From: Aspidiotus rigidus
Taxonomy: Eukaryota > Arthropoda > Insecta > Hemiptera > Diaspididae
Reading direction: 5' to 3'
NCBI GenBank assembly: GCA_035079385.1
Contig: JAVHKY010000052.1
Span: 620,001 to 684,000 of the forward strand
Length of the DNA: 64,000 nt
Shown: positions 11,763-25,177 of the stretch, piece after piece
Layout of the letters: each line of letters opens with the position of its first letter
Position numbering within the stretch: the stretch's first letter is position 1
Notes under the pieces: model-generated
Seen by the model: the letters and a program-made list of their open reading frames with translations, nothing else
The model's database searches: none
Told to the model about the DNA's origin: nothing
Program-made: the position numbers and the translations under genes

Positions 11763-14700
11763 TCAACTGATACGAATTTTTTTCGCAGGATGATAATCAT
11801 CAGAAGAGCAACTACTGACATCATCCTCTTCTTGAATGTAAACATTTCCCATACCATCGAGCGAGTCAAGTTCATCATCTTCATGGTCTATGGTTTCTGC
11901 ATTCTCCGTTTCTTCCTCTTCTTCTTCTGTTGCTTGTCCTTCTTCGTCTACTTGTTCATCTTCATCTTCTTCCACTTCTTCGTCTACTTGTCCTTCCTCG
12001 ACTATTTCCTCGTCATTCGCATCCTGTTTCGGAACTTCTTTAATTTTCACGAACGCACCATTTGTCATGGCAGCTAAATGTACTCCTCTAACAGGTCTGC
12101 TCAGTTGATTTTCACATTCTTCTAGTTCTTTGCTGAGATTGAATTCTTTACATAATTCTTTGAAATATGCCAAAAGACGGACACCAGCTCTGAAATTTTA
12201 AAATTTTACGCTGTTTACAAAGTACAAATACTCACAATAAAATTGACCTGACGTATTTTTATGCACTATTCATTCACGTCGAGAACGACAGTGTTTTCTG
12301 GTCCGATAAAAGCATGAACCAAAATTCGATGTACCGATATAGGAGTATATATGATCAGAAATACCAAACTGTAGCGAAAGTGCTGCGTATCGTGTTCGTT
12401 TTTCGTAGCGAAACATACCGTTATCAGAACCGTGGCGAAAATCAAGTCAGTGATGCCATTCGAAAAATTTGTAAACATTCTTTTTGAACGATAACCAATT
12501 TAAATTGTAGGTCTAAGTGTTCCCCTCATTACATGTATTATAAAAAGTACAGTTTGTAATTCGTGTCGAAAACGAACGATATTTGAACTCGCTTATCCAC
12601 ACTCGCTTCGCTCGTTCCAATATCGTTCGTTTTCGCCACTTATTACAAAATGTACTATTCTGGCGAAACAGTCGTCCTTGACGTGAATGGAGTACCAATA
12701 TTATGTAAAAATAAAATATATACGTATTTTTTTATTGATTGATGCTGGGGAATATTGAAACACTTCTAGGGCGCAGTTTCAAATGCAAAAATAATTTCTT
12801 GCATCGAACGATTGAAGTTTCAATAATTTGTACTACTTACTGATAGATATCCGACGTTTCTTTGTTATACAAAAAACAATTGTGAAAAACTAACATCGAA
12901 TCACTGATAACCTGGCTGTTCATATGATATTCCAACATGTTCAACTTATGTCTTATCGTTGCAAAGTCCATAGGTCTTTTAATTATTTGGAAATAGTCCG
13001 CTGCCTGAAACGAAAAGAAAAAAATCTCTGATATTGATAATAATATGGTTTCCTCGCAGTATTTTATAAGGAAGATCAATGTGTTTATCGTACTTCAGCG
13101 TGAGGAGCACATTTTCCAAAAACTAGGAAACTCGAGTCGAAGCATATACTTTGGGGAAAAAATTGGGGACTAGAGAAAATTCAGCGTTTTCAGAATTAGA
13201 ATAATAAGGTAAATCATAATTTGTCATTTCTTTTGGCTACATTCATTAAATATCGACATTTTCTAAATAGAATAAATCAGTGAAAAATTAATGACCACTA
13301 GAACGATGCAGATACTTCGACCTGACGGAGTTACAAGAAAGACAAAACCTACAGGAAAACTGTCGGGAAATTTGAAGGACAGGACATGAATTTATTTTTC
13401 TCAAATGATCATACCTCATAGCGAGACACTGCCTTCAAAAAAGGCCAAGCATCTTCGTGATGCGTTATTTTAGTTAGTAATTCTTGTAATGTAGCGTTAT
13501 CCAGGGGTAGCTGAGTAGTATAATTAGACTCCAGTGAGTGTCTGGTTCGTCGACGGTGCCCATTTACCATAAAGGTCGATTCTTCATCTAAAACAATACA
13601 TACGTCAACATATGATTGTTTCACAAAGGTACATATGAAAATAACTTGATCGACGCACACCACTCGAAAAAAAAAAAACAAGATTTAGGGAGAAGAGGAA
13701 TCATTTCAAGTACGCTACCGTCTCTAACTGTAGGGCAGACACTTCGGTAGTTTCCGATTATATTTTCCAAGTTCATGAAAAATACAAAAAAAATTTGTTG
13801 TGAACATCTGAATTACCTTTTCTGGCTGACATCTGCCTACATGAATGACAGGCCCAATTAATGGTCGGCGGTTTCCGTAACGGTGGTAGTAAGCAGTTCA
13901 AGTGGTACCTTTTGTGACATTTAGAACAACCAATTGTCACACCACGTTCATTGCAAACTTTACACTTGCCTTTATCTTTCGGTTCCATTTTCTCCCTACA
14001 ACCGAAAAACTGAGTGGGTGAAAAAGGTAACAATCAGAAATAAATTACCCAAGACATATCATGACTTACATGCATATGATATTACTTTTTCGGTCGCAAA
14101 ATTCTTCGTCAGAATCACCAGCATAGACTACTTTTTTACGTTCTCTAGGCTCTTTTACTGGCGGCCGACAGGTACTACAGAACCAATCGCCCTTCGGGAC
14201 TTTCTAAAATATGTTAACAAAACATCTTTCATCAAGACAGTATATTAATACGAAGAATTTTCCATGGATCATGTTACATATCCGTCCCAGTCAAAAATTC
14301 TCAAAATCCCTCACTTCATAACGTATTATAGTTCATATTTTGCTTTTGAATGGGAAAAGGTTACAAACCCTTCCAACCTTTGGTAGGAGACTTCATAACT
14401 TTTTATATCTCCGAAGTAAGTCAAGGTCGTGAAGCTCCGGGAGACTTTCCGGAGTATAAACAGATTTACTTAATGACTGTATAACACTGCCGCACAAAGT
14501 CAAAAACACTATCACCGAGACGACATCTTCCGCGCAAACCGTTGCAAGTGTGTTAGTGATGAAGCTTCGTAATTAGGCACCACTACTATCACAATTGGGT
14601 GCCTATACGTCAATGTTTTTAACTTGTATACATCATGATCTGCCGTATCTGAGAACTGAGAACTTGTTGAGAGAAATTATTACTATTAATGAATTCCAAG

Positions 14701-17700
14701 TTTAAAACTGATGATAGAGAAGAACTATAGTGATCTGATTTTCTTACGAACACATTTTTCGACTCGTTTTGAGTTTTTCTTTATGATCGTTGTTTTTACA
14801 TATACGTCAATTTAACTTACTACGGCAGACCAGGACTAGTTAAGAGGCTAGAAAAGCATTGTAGCCTGGTATTTTTTGTTGAGAATACTAGTCTACTTCA
14901 AGTTAATTTACTAAATAAAAGTATGCCACGATAACTAGTTTGGAGGTAGAAAATCTTTCAAATCCGTAGGTGTGGGACGAGCAGATGCGAATCCATGAAT
15001 TAAAGGGGAAGGTTAGAGTAGAAATATGAAACATGTCAAAACAAAATTGAATTCTTTACAATAGGAGTCTCCTACAATGAACAAAAGTTTGTAGTCTGGT
15101 ATTTGAGCAATCTAAACACAAAATTTTGTTTCCGTTCCCTAAATCGAGCCGGGTGTTATCCTAATCAACGTTGCTGAAATTTTACAACCATTGTCGAGAA
15201 ACTTTCAGATTACACTGATAAAAAGTGGCAATCTGATCACTGAATTGCACGTTGCTTGTTACTCGTTGCCAACTTTTGTTCATTGTAGGAGACCACATAA
15301 GATAAGAAATGCTGATACAAACCGTCAATTTCGGTTTGAGACAATACATGTGATGTCCTTTGTTGCAGCTGTCGCAAAGCAACATGTTTTGCGCATCACC
15401 ACGGCGCCTACAGATTCTGCAATGCGCATTTTGCGCCGACCTATTCCAGGCGATACTGTTTTCTGTGCGTAAAAAAATAGAAAATGAAAACAAAAGATCA
15501 CTCAAAAATCATGAAAGATGAAATAGTGAACAAGTACACTTGCTGAAAAATTAGGGATGATATGAAGAAGTTCAAAGCCTATCTTTCGCCTTTGACACAT
15601 TTCTTTAGAGAGAGAGAGAAAAAAAAAAGTATATAACTCTTTTGATTTTCATCAAACGAAATGAGCTACTGAGATTTTTTGGAATTACAATTTCGAGGTC
15701 AGTCAAGTAGCGCTCGATCAATAATCATTAAAGCGAACGATTTACATATTGCAATAAGGTAGACAAAAATATCTAAAAACTAAACATAACTAGAATGATG
15801 AGCGAAGTGACACCGGAGACAGATAAAAAAAAGAGCTTGATATAGGAAATTATGAACGATCAAAAGAAAAAATAACATGAAATGACAACGACAACGTAGG
15901 GTTTCAACAACTACAGCAAATGAAAGCAATATGATTAGTTCAACTGGGCCAAAATATTCGAACCTTACAAAACAATCGCGCGTTAAAATCAAACGGTACT
16001 ATTTTACTTCACTTGTAAGAGACTAGTTATCAATAGAGCACTTCAATGTCTTCTCGCGCAAACTCTTCAAAACTTCATTCACAAGGATTTAAACAAAAAT
16101 TGGTGTATAATGAAGGTCGTGATAATATTTGATAAACAGTTTCTCTTAAATATCGATTATTACGGACTGAACACTGATGAAGATGACGATTTTTACATCG
16201 GAATTAATGCATATTGATCCTGCATCCAAATGTAAATAATAGTTGACAAAATCATCCCCCAGATGTAAACTACCAATCCAAATACTCTCTTACTGCATGA
16301 AATAATGAGAAAAGTTTGCCTACTAGCAGCAAAAGTCAACAGTATCATATCAATTTCGTCATAGTCACTCACCGAGAGTATTCAAATGGATAAATAATTG
16401 AGCAAAGCTTGTACACTTCATTAGCGACGCTTCCCATCTTTTAAGTAAATCTGTACAGCTAGCTTTACTTGGATGATGTCTTGTTTTTTCGGCACCTACA
16501 ACAATAAAAATGTATCAACAAAACTTCATTAATAACGAACTTCATTTTCTTCTATTCCTCTATGACGAGGTTCATACCTAGAGGCGGTTTTAAATAATGT
16601 AATTCGATAGACTGCTCTAATTGTAAGATAGCGCATGCCATATCTTGTACATGTTGTTTAGGTTGCTTTACGTATTTGTTCAGAGTTTCAAATTTTTCCA
16701 AATTTGTGTATCCTTTGGCTGGAAGCAAAATAATCACTTTATATACTCGGAAGATGAATAATTACAAATCAACTCTTCATTCATCCCTCTTGAAACTAAA
16801 ATAACCGCTCTTCAAACAGTAAGAGAACATTCATGATGAGCAGAAGGTATGAAGGGAGACTTAGAGGAAAGAAGAAGTTACCCAGAAAATTTTTCGAGAA
16901 TGAGCTGACCATCGGAAGAAAAAAAGATATTCAAGACTGAAATAATAATAATAAATTTTAAAAGTTATACAAAGATGGATGAAAATTCGTTGAAAGTTTT
17001 CAAGACAGGTAGAAGTTCAAACCCATAATACTTTCTTGGGTGTTGCGTAAATAAATTTGAAGAAAAACTGTACCTTCACACCTAAAAATGGAGTTTGAAA
17101 TTTTATATTTACTTTTGAAAGTTAGTTTAATGTCTTTGTCGATCGTTTCTTCCAGAATTTCATCCTGTAAAACAACAAAGAGTATTTATCAACACAGCGC
17201 TCATTCAGTTTATGAAAGTAAGTATGTACCTTTCGTATTCACACTTGCAACTTACCGTCGGCCCCCAAGCAAGTTGTCCGCACGATTTCTCGTAGGAATT
17301 ATTCTTAATTGCATCAATCCAAGCTTCACGATTGAAAACCTGTAATAATGAATATTCACGTTGAATCGTGGTACAAAAAATTCTACTTCTGAATTATGTT
17401 CAGTCACGAAGAACAATTACCTTCAAGTTACCTAATCCACCAGCATTACTCCTTTCTTCTATACTGATTATAGTGTTCCTCAATAAAGCTCCGAGAACTT
17501 CTTCAACGTCAGTCTCAGCAGAATAATTGAACATCGCATCCTCGTAAGTTGGGTTTCCACGAGACGATTTCCTCGTTTCTATAACGACATCTTTGTCGTC
17601 ACCTTCGAGAGGAACTAGTTTATTCAAATTTATTCGGTATTTTGCTAAATTTTTTACGATCGCATCTCGATGTTGCGTTAGCAACGCTTTCAATTTCGAC

Positions 17701-20700
17701 TCGCGTTTACCACGCATATTCAAAGTATTCAACAACTTGTCTAATTCGGCTTCAGTTCTGAAATATGACCACTTTACTTTCTCCACAGAATTCGAATGAA
17801 TCGGACAAGCTTCGTTATCGCCCCAACAAGTCAAAGGCAAACGATTAGTTTCTTCTTTCACTTCGTTACCATTCGTCTTTTTCGGACTACCGAAAGACAA
17901 GAACATACCGAGATTTTCCTTATTGTACTCTTTTTGAAAAAGTTTCTTCACGTACGATAAAGAATCCTTTTCCTTCAGTAAAGCGGCATTTGGAACCGGA
18001 GTACCGCGCGGTAAACACGGAGGCGGTTTCTGTTCATTATCCTCGACAAAAACACCAGGAAGGCTGGGAAATACCCAAAATCGACGATAAGCCCGATCCA
18101 TACCAAGGGGAGCAAGTTGAACTTTCATAGTCTCCGCCATTAGGTCGTCAAGTTGTTTACGTAGGTCATCTTTCTTTCTTTGGATATCCTTGAACAATTT
18201 TTCGGTCACCTCGTTATTTCCTAATGCAGAATCGGTCATTGTAGATGATTCTTCTGTTGGTTTGGCTATTCCGTCACCCGTCGGGGCATTAGTATCACCA
18301 CTTTGTGGCGATTTCTTCTTTTTCTGTAACAATTCTTTTTCTTTCCTGATTTCGGCGGCCAACGCAAGACGAAGTTCGACTCGTTTTTGTCTATACGTTT
18401 CTACATTATCGAAAATAAGATTACGCATACCCATGTGCATTACGATTTGATTGATTAGACATTCGAGTATAACGACTTTATCTTTCGGGGGTAATACGCC
18501 CAAATTGTGTTCACTTAACATACGAATTATATGCTCGTTTTCTTGACGGAAAAATACCGCTGGATCGTCGTTAGGTGTGAATCCACCTTTTTCTTGCACT
18601 CGCCACCTGGTACAAGTTTCACTTACGCGTGCCCCAGCTGACAAAAAGTGCAGTCTTAATATTTCACTGATGGTGGTGGCATCTACCCCCAGTTTGGCAA
18701 TAGGAACGCCTTGAAACGCTATCGACCAGTTAATGGCCGCTTCGGAAGTATCCACGGAAGCAGATTGGAAATCTAATTTATCACCAGCGGATACATTGGG
18801 AGTGTCAAAATTTGTAATTGCAAACAGATCGTAAGATTCGCCAACTTCATCTTCCTCTTCTTCCTGCATTCGAAAAATGGCGGCCATTAAAAGATGGACA
18901 AAATCACATAAGGGTCCTGCTATTTCTTGTTGCGCAATAGCACGATCAATCAAGTCTATGGTGATGCCGGCTGGAAAAAAGTTCTTTGTATTCACCTGCT
19001 GACAGAAAGACTGAAAAAACTCGTACAGCATGACGATTTCGCCAAAATACTCATTAGGTGAATTTAAATGCACAGGCACTGGACAAGGCAACTCTCGCAA
19101 GTCTTCGAGTTCTAAATCTTCCCTAGTTTTGCTCCATTCTTTAACAAATTCCTCCAATTTCTTTTTTTCGTCTCGTTTACGTTGAATGTCTAGTTGTTTT
19201 CTCTGTTTCTTTTCAATTAATTGTTGCTGATGTTCTATCATTTTTCTTCTTTTCTCATTGAGTTCACGTTCAAGAATCTCTTCGGTACTTTTACGTTTTT
19301 CTGCTGTCTTTTTCGCATTGCTGTTACTACTGTTCAACTGCTTGTTTTTATTCTTGTCGGCCGAATTCGTTGAAGACGTAGAACGTTTGGAAGGTGACCC
19401 GTCTACAACTTTCGGCTTCAAGTACTTGTCTATCGATTCTTGTTTCTTAGCTTTGCTAGCCGGAGTTGCACCTTTGTTCGGTGATTTTGAATTAAGTGAA
19501 GACGAACCGGTGGACACGGAGGACTTTTTCGTTGGTTTTTTAGCAGATTCTGATTTTGGGAACTTGGGTATAGGTCCGGCAAAAATGTCGTCAAATTTCA
19601 CTTTATGCACGTCGTATCGCTTGAAAACGTTCGCTTTCAATCGCCACAGTCCGTCAATCTTACTTACAAAATGTTTGATAAATAAATGATTCCGATCTCG
19701 CGTATACGTTGATTTAATTCGTCGAAGTTTTACTGCACCAACATTGTTCGTATATTTTGAACCTTCAGGTTTTAAGAGCATTTCTAAATCGTAATGATAC
19801 GTCGATCCAGGAGGCCAAAACAGCTTATCATTAGGCCTGAAAAACACGTTATATACAATTCCAATTTTTGACTGAAAAAAAGGATAGGTACAGGAAGACC
19901 GTGTAGTTGTGTTAGTTGTGTGATCCAATGGATATAAGGAATGTTCTAGGAAAGCCTCTCTGAAATACCACTCTGTCATCGAATTTTATAGAGGTGGGTG
20001 TTAAGAAAAGATTCGAGAAAGGTCGTTGTCATACTGGGTGCGTCAAAATGATGTTGACAGTTTAAGTTGGATAAGAATTTAGACAAAATTTGTCCTAGCG
20101 CAAAAATGAAAAATGATAGGTGCATACTTTGAATTCACGAAAGTTGTATCTACAATTTTAGCCTAGACTGAAATTTCTACGACTTTTCTGAGATAGTATG
20201 GATCGAAATGCGCCAAAAATGACCAACTTGCCAAGGTTTAAAGTAAAAGTATGAAAATTCTCACATTTTGAAACTTCGTAAGTTCATTCTAATAATTTTT
20301 TTTAATGGGGGGAGGGGGGAAGGGATTCGCGCTGTATTTTTAATGAAAAATCAAATAAATTTGAAAGTTTAAGCGCTGTTTCAACTTTGCATGCTTAGTA
20401 CCTTAGCAAATATGGCATATTATGGTCCATAAATCGGCCCAGAAAAGTCGTACAGAGTTCGGTCTTGGCTCACGTTGTACCTAAAATTAAAATAGAACTT
20501 TCGTACAAATCTAACGTTTCGCGTTTCCGCGCTAGAACGAATTCAAACCAAATTTCCATTCAACTGTTACATCATTTGGTGCACCCTGTAATCCGTATCA
20601 AACGAAGTAAATTACAATAAGATTGGTAATAAGTTGGAATAAGACAATAGTAGATGTATGACAACACTTTTGCTGCAAAAATACAGTCTCTGAGCGAAGT

Positions 20701-21784
20701 TACGAAATAATGAGGCAGAACGACATTAACGGTGTCGTGGAAGATTCAGGTATCTTACATAAGACAAAATCTATAATCTCGCGAAAGAAGAAATATTATG
20801 ATGAAAAATGCTCCTTCGATTCCTACAATATTCTAAATTTTCTCATATCTTACTTGATGCCATTTTTCACGTCTGCCAAGTCTTTAGACGACGGTGCTAG
20901 AACTCGCTGAATTCGACATCGGATCCTGCCACAAATTAAAAATATCATTACAACAACGATTTCTGAATTGAATGCCGTATCAACAATAATTTACCATTGA
21001 TCTCCGTGAACGTTATACTCAACAGTTTCGCCAATAAAGAATCGGTCTCGTACAAAACAGAAAATTTCGTCTGATAACTCTGACAAAGCAGTTCGGTTGG
21101 TCAACGTTATCAGGTACAAAATTGGCTTCCGCAACTACAAATGTAAACAACAATTGAAAAAAATTCATCGTTAAGGATTTACGATGTGGAATAAGAAATT
21201 GACTCACTTCTGCAGGGAATTTGTGCAATAACTTCTTAGCATTTCGTTCGCACTCCACCGCTTCACTGTAAGTCAATCCGGATTTACCAGTTTCTTCACA
21301 GGCCCACACCAAAGAGTTGCATAGTATTATTCTCTCCGCAAATTCTCTAAGATTACAAAAGACATTCGATTCACTGAACTGTACAAAAATCGTTACTTTT
21401 TTTCATAACGACGGACAACAGAGTCTCAAAGACTTTCTTCTCCAAATTGATCACAGCGATCACAGAGAAAAAATTAAATACTGATATTTCTGCGTATAAC
21501 AGTTGTATTACGAACATCCACGGATGACAAAGGAAGGAGTTCGACTTCAGAAACTTGAACACTAAACTCCAGGTCACATTTTGAAACACCCAGTTAACAC
21601 GATAAAGGAGAGCGACAAAGATATGTTTAGGCGTCGAAAAGTTCATCAGGAGAAAAATAAAACCTACTTACTGGTAATTATCGAATATTTCGTTAGTTAC
21701 GTCGCAATAAAATACTTTATCAGTGTCTTTTAAACCAGGCGGGATAATGTTTTTCTGAAAAGATTTTTTATTCAAAAGTGGCAT
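11763..21784 (-). CDS. Acf1: Acf1/BAZ1A chromatin remodelling subunit
   Basis: This is the large accessory subunit that pairs with ISWI in ACF/CHRAC nucleosome-spacing complexes in the nucleus. The chosen ATG at 21784 opens the WAC domain (MPLLNKKSFQKNIIPPG... VFYCDVTNEIFDNYQ, then RIILCNSLVWACEETGKSGL). Exons at about 20990-21135 and 20850-20935 continue it (RDRFFIGETVEYNV, CRIQRVLAPSSKDLAD). The main exon runs 19836-17400 and carries Lys-rich linkers, a DDT domain (EIVMLYEFFQSFCQQ) and WAKZ-type motifs. Smaller exons follow, then PHD1 (CRICRRRGDAQNMLLCDSC, completed at about 14190 by WFCSTC), PHD2 (CKVCNERGVTIGCSKCHKRY) and a bromodomain split over 13400-12840 (DYFQIIKRPMDFATIR). The protein ends in an acidic Glu/Asp tail at 11763. 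The main exon starts at its acceptor, 19836; the open frame above it up to 19979 is intron. Confidence 0.93.
12567..12635. repeat. Hairpin in an Acf1 intron
   Basis: The 17-bp arms CGAAAACGAACGATATT (12567-12583) and its reverse complement (12619-12635) flank a 35-base loop. It has no clear target-site duplication and no known RNA motif. It is probably a foldback relic. Confidence 0.5.
20032..20590. mobile_element. Tc1/mariner-like MITE in an Acf1 intron
   Basis: Imperfect terminal inverted repeats of about 30 bp start CTGGGTGCGTCAAAATGATG at 20034 and end CATCATTTGGTGCACCCTG at 20588. A TA dinucleotide sits on each side (20032-20033 and 20589-20590). There is no internal transposase. It sits in the intron between Acf1 exons at 20850 and 19836. 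Confidence 0.65.
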
Positions 21785-22483
21785 GGCTGGATATTATTAC
21801 GCGGTTCACTTTATCCAAGGGAATAAACTAGCCTCACTAAGAGCACAGATTTGTAACGCCATCATTCGGTACACATAATGAATAACCATTGTGAAAACAC
21901 GAACTAATCTTTGTCATAATGAAACACTAATAAAACTCAATAATACTCAAAACGGGATAGGAATCAAAGCGCAATATCCTACGTAAAATTCAAAAAAGTT
22001 TGTAACCGAATCCATTCACACATGAATATAGATTGTACGACGAACACGAGTAATGAGTAGAGAAAAATTGTATTGTACAGAGAAAACGAGAAAACGGATC
22101 ACCTCAGATTCAGGGAACTACATAGCGACTCCTAGCACAGAACAGAGAAATAATAAAATTAATGCATATTATTTACGCGGTGTTGAAATTTTTCCGTTTT
22201 ATTATTTAAATTTTATTGACTTGGTGAGCTTGTATACTCTCATTGTGTCTCGCTGGCGAGGGCTCCGCTACGAACGCTAGGAAAACTTTAAAAGCCAATA
22301 ATCAGAGAAGAGATGGTCAACTTGGCAACTTCAATGCAAAAATTAAGGACGAAAAACGCGTATATTTGCCACGTGAGCGTTGTGATCGCTTTGTTATAAT
22401 TGATTAAAAAGTGCGCTGCAGCGGCAGTGTTTTTAGCATTCCGAATATATTTCAGTGTAGCAGTAAATAATATTCGTACATGT

Positions 22484-22518
<35 letters not shown>
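22484..22518. repeat. (TAG)n microsatellite
   Basis: About eleven uninterrupted TAG/GTA units are visible. The threonine-run ORF on the opposite strand is only a translation of this repeat. Confidence 0.9.
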
Positions 22519-22617
22519 TATGTACAACGGCGATTTGCAGCGCTAACGTGGCAAATATTTGAAATTAACCAAGAGTTAAATAATCTCTTCTCTGCCAATG
22601 ATTGCTTAAGCAGCAGC

Positions 22618-22653
22618 AGCAGTAGCTTCAACCATATGGTCGAAGAGCAGTAG
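22618..22653. mobile_element. 20-bp micro-element: two terminal repeats only
   Basis: The core CTTCAACCATATGGTCGAAG at 22626-22645 is just two 10-bp terminal repeats of the CTTCGACCAT family placed head to head, with one mismatch. It is flanked by the 8-bp duplication AGCAGTAG (22618-22625 and 22646-22653). The left duplication falls in a CAG run, so part of the match could be chance, but all eight bases agree. Confidence 0.6.
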
Positions 22654-23519
22654 ATAGGTTTAACTTTGACTATAAATAATTGTATTGTATATGGACTGCG
22701 CTAAAAGGTAAAAAATACGGCTCAACATCAGAGTGTTACGCTTATGGCGATTTATGAGTGGTATTGAACACATTCGCGTAATGGGGAAAGGTGTGACGCG
22801 TGTATTTTAAATACGCGTGGTTAGTGCCACATATGGCAAACCTTATCACATCTATGGACACTTTTTTCAGTCGTTTTATACTGGCTAGTGCAGTCCACAA
22901 TTATGATGTACAGTCAATGCGTTTTACAAACTATTAAGCTAATCCATTAGCGAGCCGTTTGAATCTCATTAGGCCAATAGCTAATCTAATAGCCAATCCC
23001 TATGGCTGTTTATGCTTAATTATGCTTAATCAATGACTTAAAGCTTTTCTACAGTTTCACTATATTTTTTTCTTTGATTATAGTAGACTAGTAGTACTTT
23101 GTATGGACTGACTTGACTAGACATCTGCGGGTAGGTAGAATGGAGCCGATGTGTGCGGCGGGGAGGCAGAGGGAATACACTTGTTCAGGGATAATTGTTG
23201 AGCAGGTTGCATTCACAATGTAACACATGCCGTCAAAGCTGGTTGCGATCCTCCTTACTTTTATCCTACAAGTTACCTCCCTTGCCACACGATAACTGCT
23301 TCACTGAATGCGTTTGTTGTATTCGTGCCAGTCAGTGCTAGAAGGCTAGTTACGAGCTAGCTTATCATACGCGCACAAGTTCATGTACGCACCACGCACG
23401 AAAGGCATAATAATTTGTATAGGAATGACTTTTCAAAAAATTCTTATAAAATTAAGGAAGACATATAAACGTTCGGTGGTGTTGGATTCATATTTTAGAC
23501 TTTTAGAGGATTTGATTAT

Positions 23520-23754
23520 TATAGGGCTTTTCCATGTCGGCGCATTGCATACGTATTCTCCTACGTGTTATTGAAATGGTGGTATTTCTAACATTGCTCT
23601 TATGGGTAATGCTGAATTGCATACTCAAATTACTCCACAATGAAAATGAGTATGCAATCCAGCAACACCCATAAGAGCAATGTTAGAAAAACTACCATTT
23701 CAATAACACGTAGGAGAATACGTATACAATGCTCCGACATGGAAAACCCCTATA
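23520..23754. mobile_element. Palindromic foldback MITE, family C copy 1
   Basis: The ends are TATAGGGCTTTTCCATGTCG and a close reverse complement. The arms of roughly 90 bp contain ATACGTATTCTCCTACGTGT and a block on ATTTCTAACATTGCTCTTATG. TA flanks or forms each end, so a Tc1/mariner-type mover is possible. Other copies are at 30376-30605, 31191-31405 and 53861-54081, with a fragment at 34735-34768. Confidence 0.75.
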
Positions 23755-24067
23755 TAGTACAAGAAGAAATCATTTCCAACGAGCCATTTTTGAAAAATTC
23801 GAATTTGAAGATTTTTTCCTGTGTTCAATATTCCATGGTTCACCTTTTGTCTTTTGATAACTATCAACTTTGACTCGATGCTCACACTCTCTGACGGATG
23901 CACGGCCCGAAACAGTCCATTCAAAGTACTATATAGTCAAAGTATTTCTGTAAATTTTTTAATATTTTTTCTTCAATCTTGTGGTGGTGGTATTTGTGAT
24001 GAGTTTTCAATTTTGTCATTTTTCAATTTTTTTTGTGACTTCACGCTGCCGGCTACTATGGTTTTTG

Positions 24068-24417
24068 ACTGCGACCTTCGACCATATACTGATGGACATG
24101 CCATACTGATAAGAAATCAAAAACGAGAAACATTGAAAAGTGGCACTTTGTTATCATCATGAGAATACCGGTAACACTTCACGTTTTTTTTTCAATTTTA
24201 CATTTTTACCACAATCAACCAAGATTTTTACGTGATTTATGCATAATTGTTGTCTACTTGTCAATTTCCGTTAAAAAAAACTGGAAACATCATTTTCTTG
24301 CTCGAAATAAGCTCGTAATCAAGGGCCACTTTTCGTCACTTCTCAAAATCGATTTGTTTGGCTTCACGTTCTTATCAGTATGGCATGTCCATCAGTATTA
24401 TGGTCGAAGACTGCGAC
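24068..24417. mobile_element. Full-size CTTCGACCAT TIR element (334 bp)
   Basis: The element at 24076-24409 begins CTTCGACCATATACTGATGG and ends with the near-exact reverse complement, giving terminal repeats of about 40 bp (CTTATCAGTATGGCATGTCC on the right arm). It is flanked by ACTGCGAC at 24068-24075 and 24410-24417. No transposase is encoded. It is the longest local copy of the family whose TIR-only forms lie at 3933-3962 and 22626-22645. Confidence 0.8.
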
Positions 24418-24649
24418 GTCCAATATGATCAGTGATGAGCACAGTACATCAATAAGAGGTATAAGCACAGGCTATAAGCATTGACTATATATTACTTTGT
24501 AACCCAGACATACAGTCCTATTGTTATAAACGGTGTTGTTTTCTTGGATTACGTTGGATACGAATAACAGATCGCGCCAGATGTCAAGACGTAGGTGTAA
24601 CAGAGAGGGAACGATGTTCAGCGATGCTTTTTCTCTTTTACTCTACTGG

Positions 24650-24911
24650 CATTGACTATACATTAACCAAACGTACAGTCCTATTGTTATGAACGGTGTC
24701 GTTTTTGCTGGAAAAGGCAACGTGAGTGCGCTGCGTGTTAACCAGTAGAGTAAAAGAGAAAAAGCATCGCTGAACATCGTTCCCTCTCTGTTACACCTAC
24801 GTCTTGACATCTGGCGCGATCTGTTATTCGTATCCGACGTAATCCAAGAAAACGACACCGTTTATAACAATAGGACTGTAGTCTGGGTTACGAAGTAATA
24901 TATAGTCAATG
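24650..24911 (-). mobile_element. Family A MITE, inverted inner copy (262 bp)
   Basis: This intact copy lies in the opposite orientation to the outer element it entered. The duplication CTACTGG is at 24643-24649 on the left and 25174-25180 on the right. The right copy was pushed away by the insertion at 24916-25170. Confidence 0.82.
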
Positions 24912-25177
24912 CTACCATTGACTATATACACTTCGTAAGCAGACCTACAAACCTATTGTTAAAATGTTGTCGGTTTTCGGACGCACGTTGGAAACGAATA
25001 ACAGATCGCGCCAGGTGTTAAGACGAGGGTGTAACAGAGAGGGATGTATGTTCTCTCTCCTTTGCACCAACGGTTAACACCCAGCGCACTCAGGTAGCAG
25101 TTTCCAACGAAACGACAACTCTTTTAACAAAAGGTTTGTACCTCTGCTTACGAAGTGTATATAGTCAATGATGCTAC
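24909..25177 (+). mobile_element. Family A2 MITE (255 bp), third insertion
   Basis: This related but diverged subfamily (ACTTCGTAAGCAGACCTACA at the left, GTTAACACCCAGCGCACTCA inside) occupies 24916-25170. The duplication ATGCTAC (24909-24915 and 25171-25177) spans the end of the previous element, so this insertion came last. Confidence 0.82.

Noticed and set aside
11790..12108. Plus-strand ORFs rich in Ser or Phe opposite the Acf1 tail
   Set aside because: They are the complement of the acidic Glu-rich C-terminus of Acf1.
17593..19689. Plus-strand ORFs opposite the large Acf1 exon
   Set aside because: They are antisense shadows of a conserved exon and are Ser/Phe-rich as expected for the complement of Lys/Glu codons.
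19837..19979. Extension of the large Acf1 exon to the ATG at 19979
   Set aside because: A clean acceptor (TTTTTCAG) sits at 19837 and the sequence upstream of it (MTEWYFREAF...) has no Acf1 homology. The WAC exons lie further upstream at 20850-21784.
22484..22518. Threonine-repeat ORF
   Set aside because: It is a trinucleotide microsatellite.
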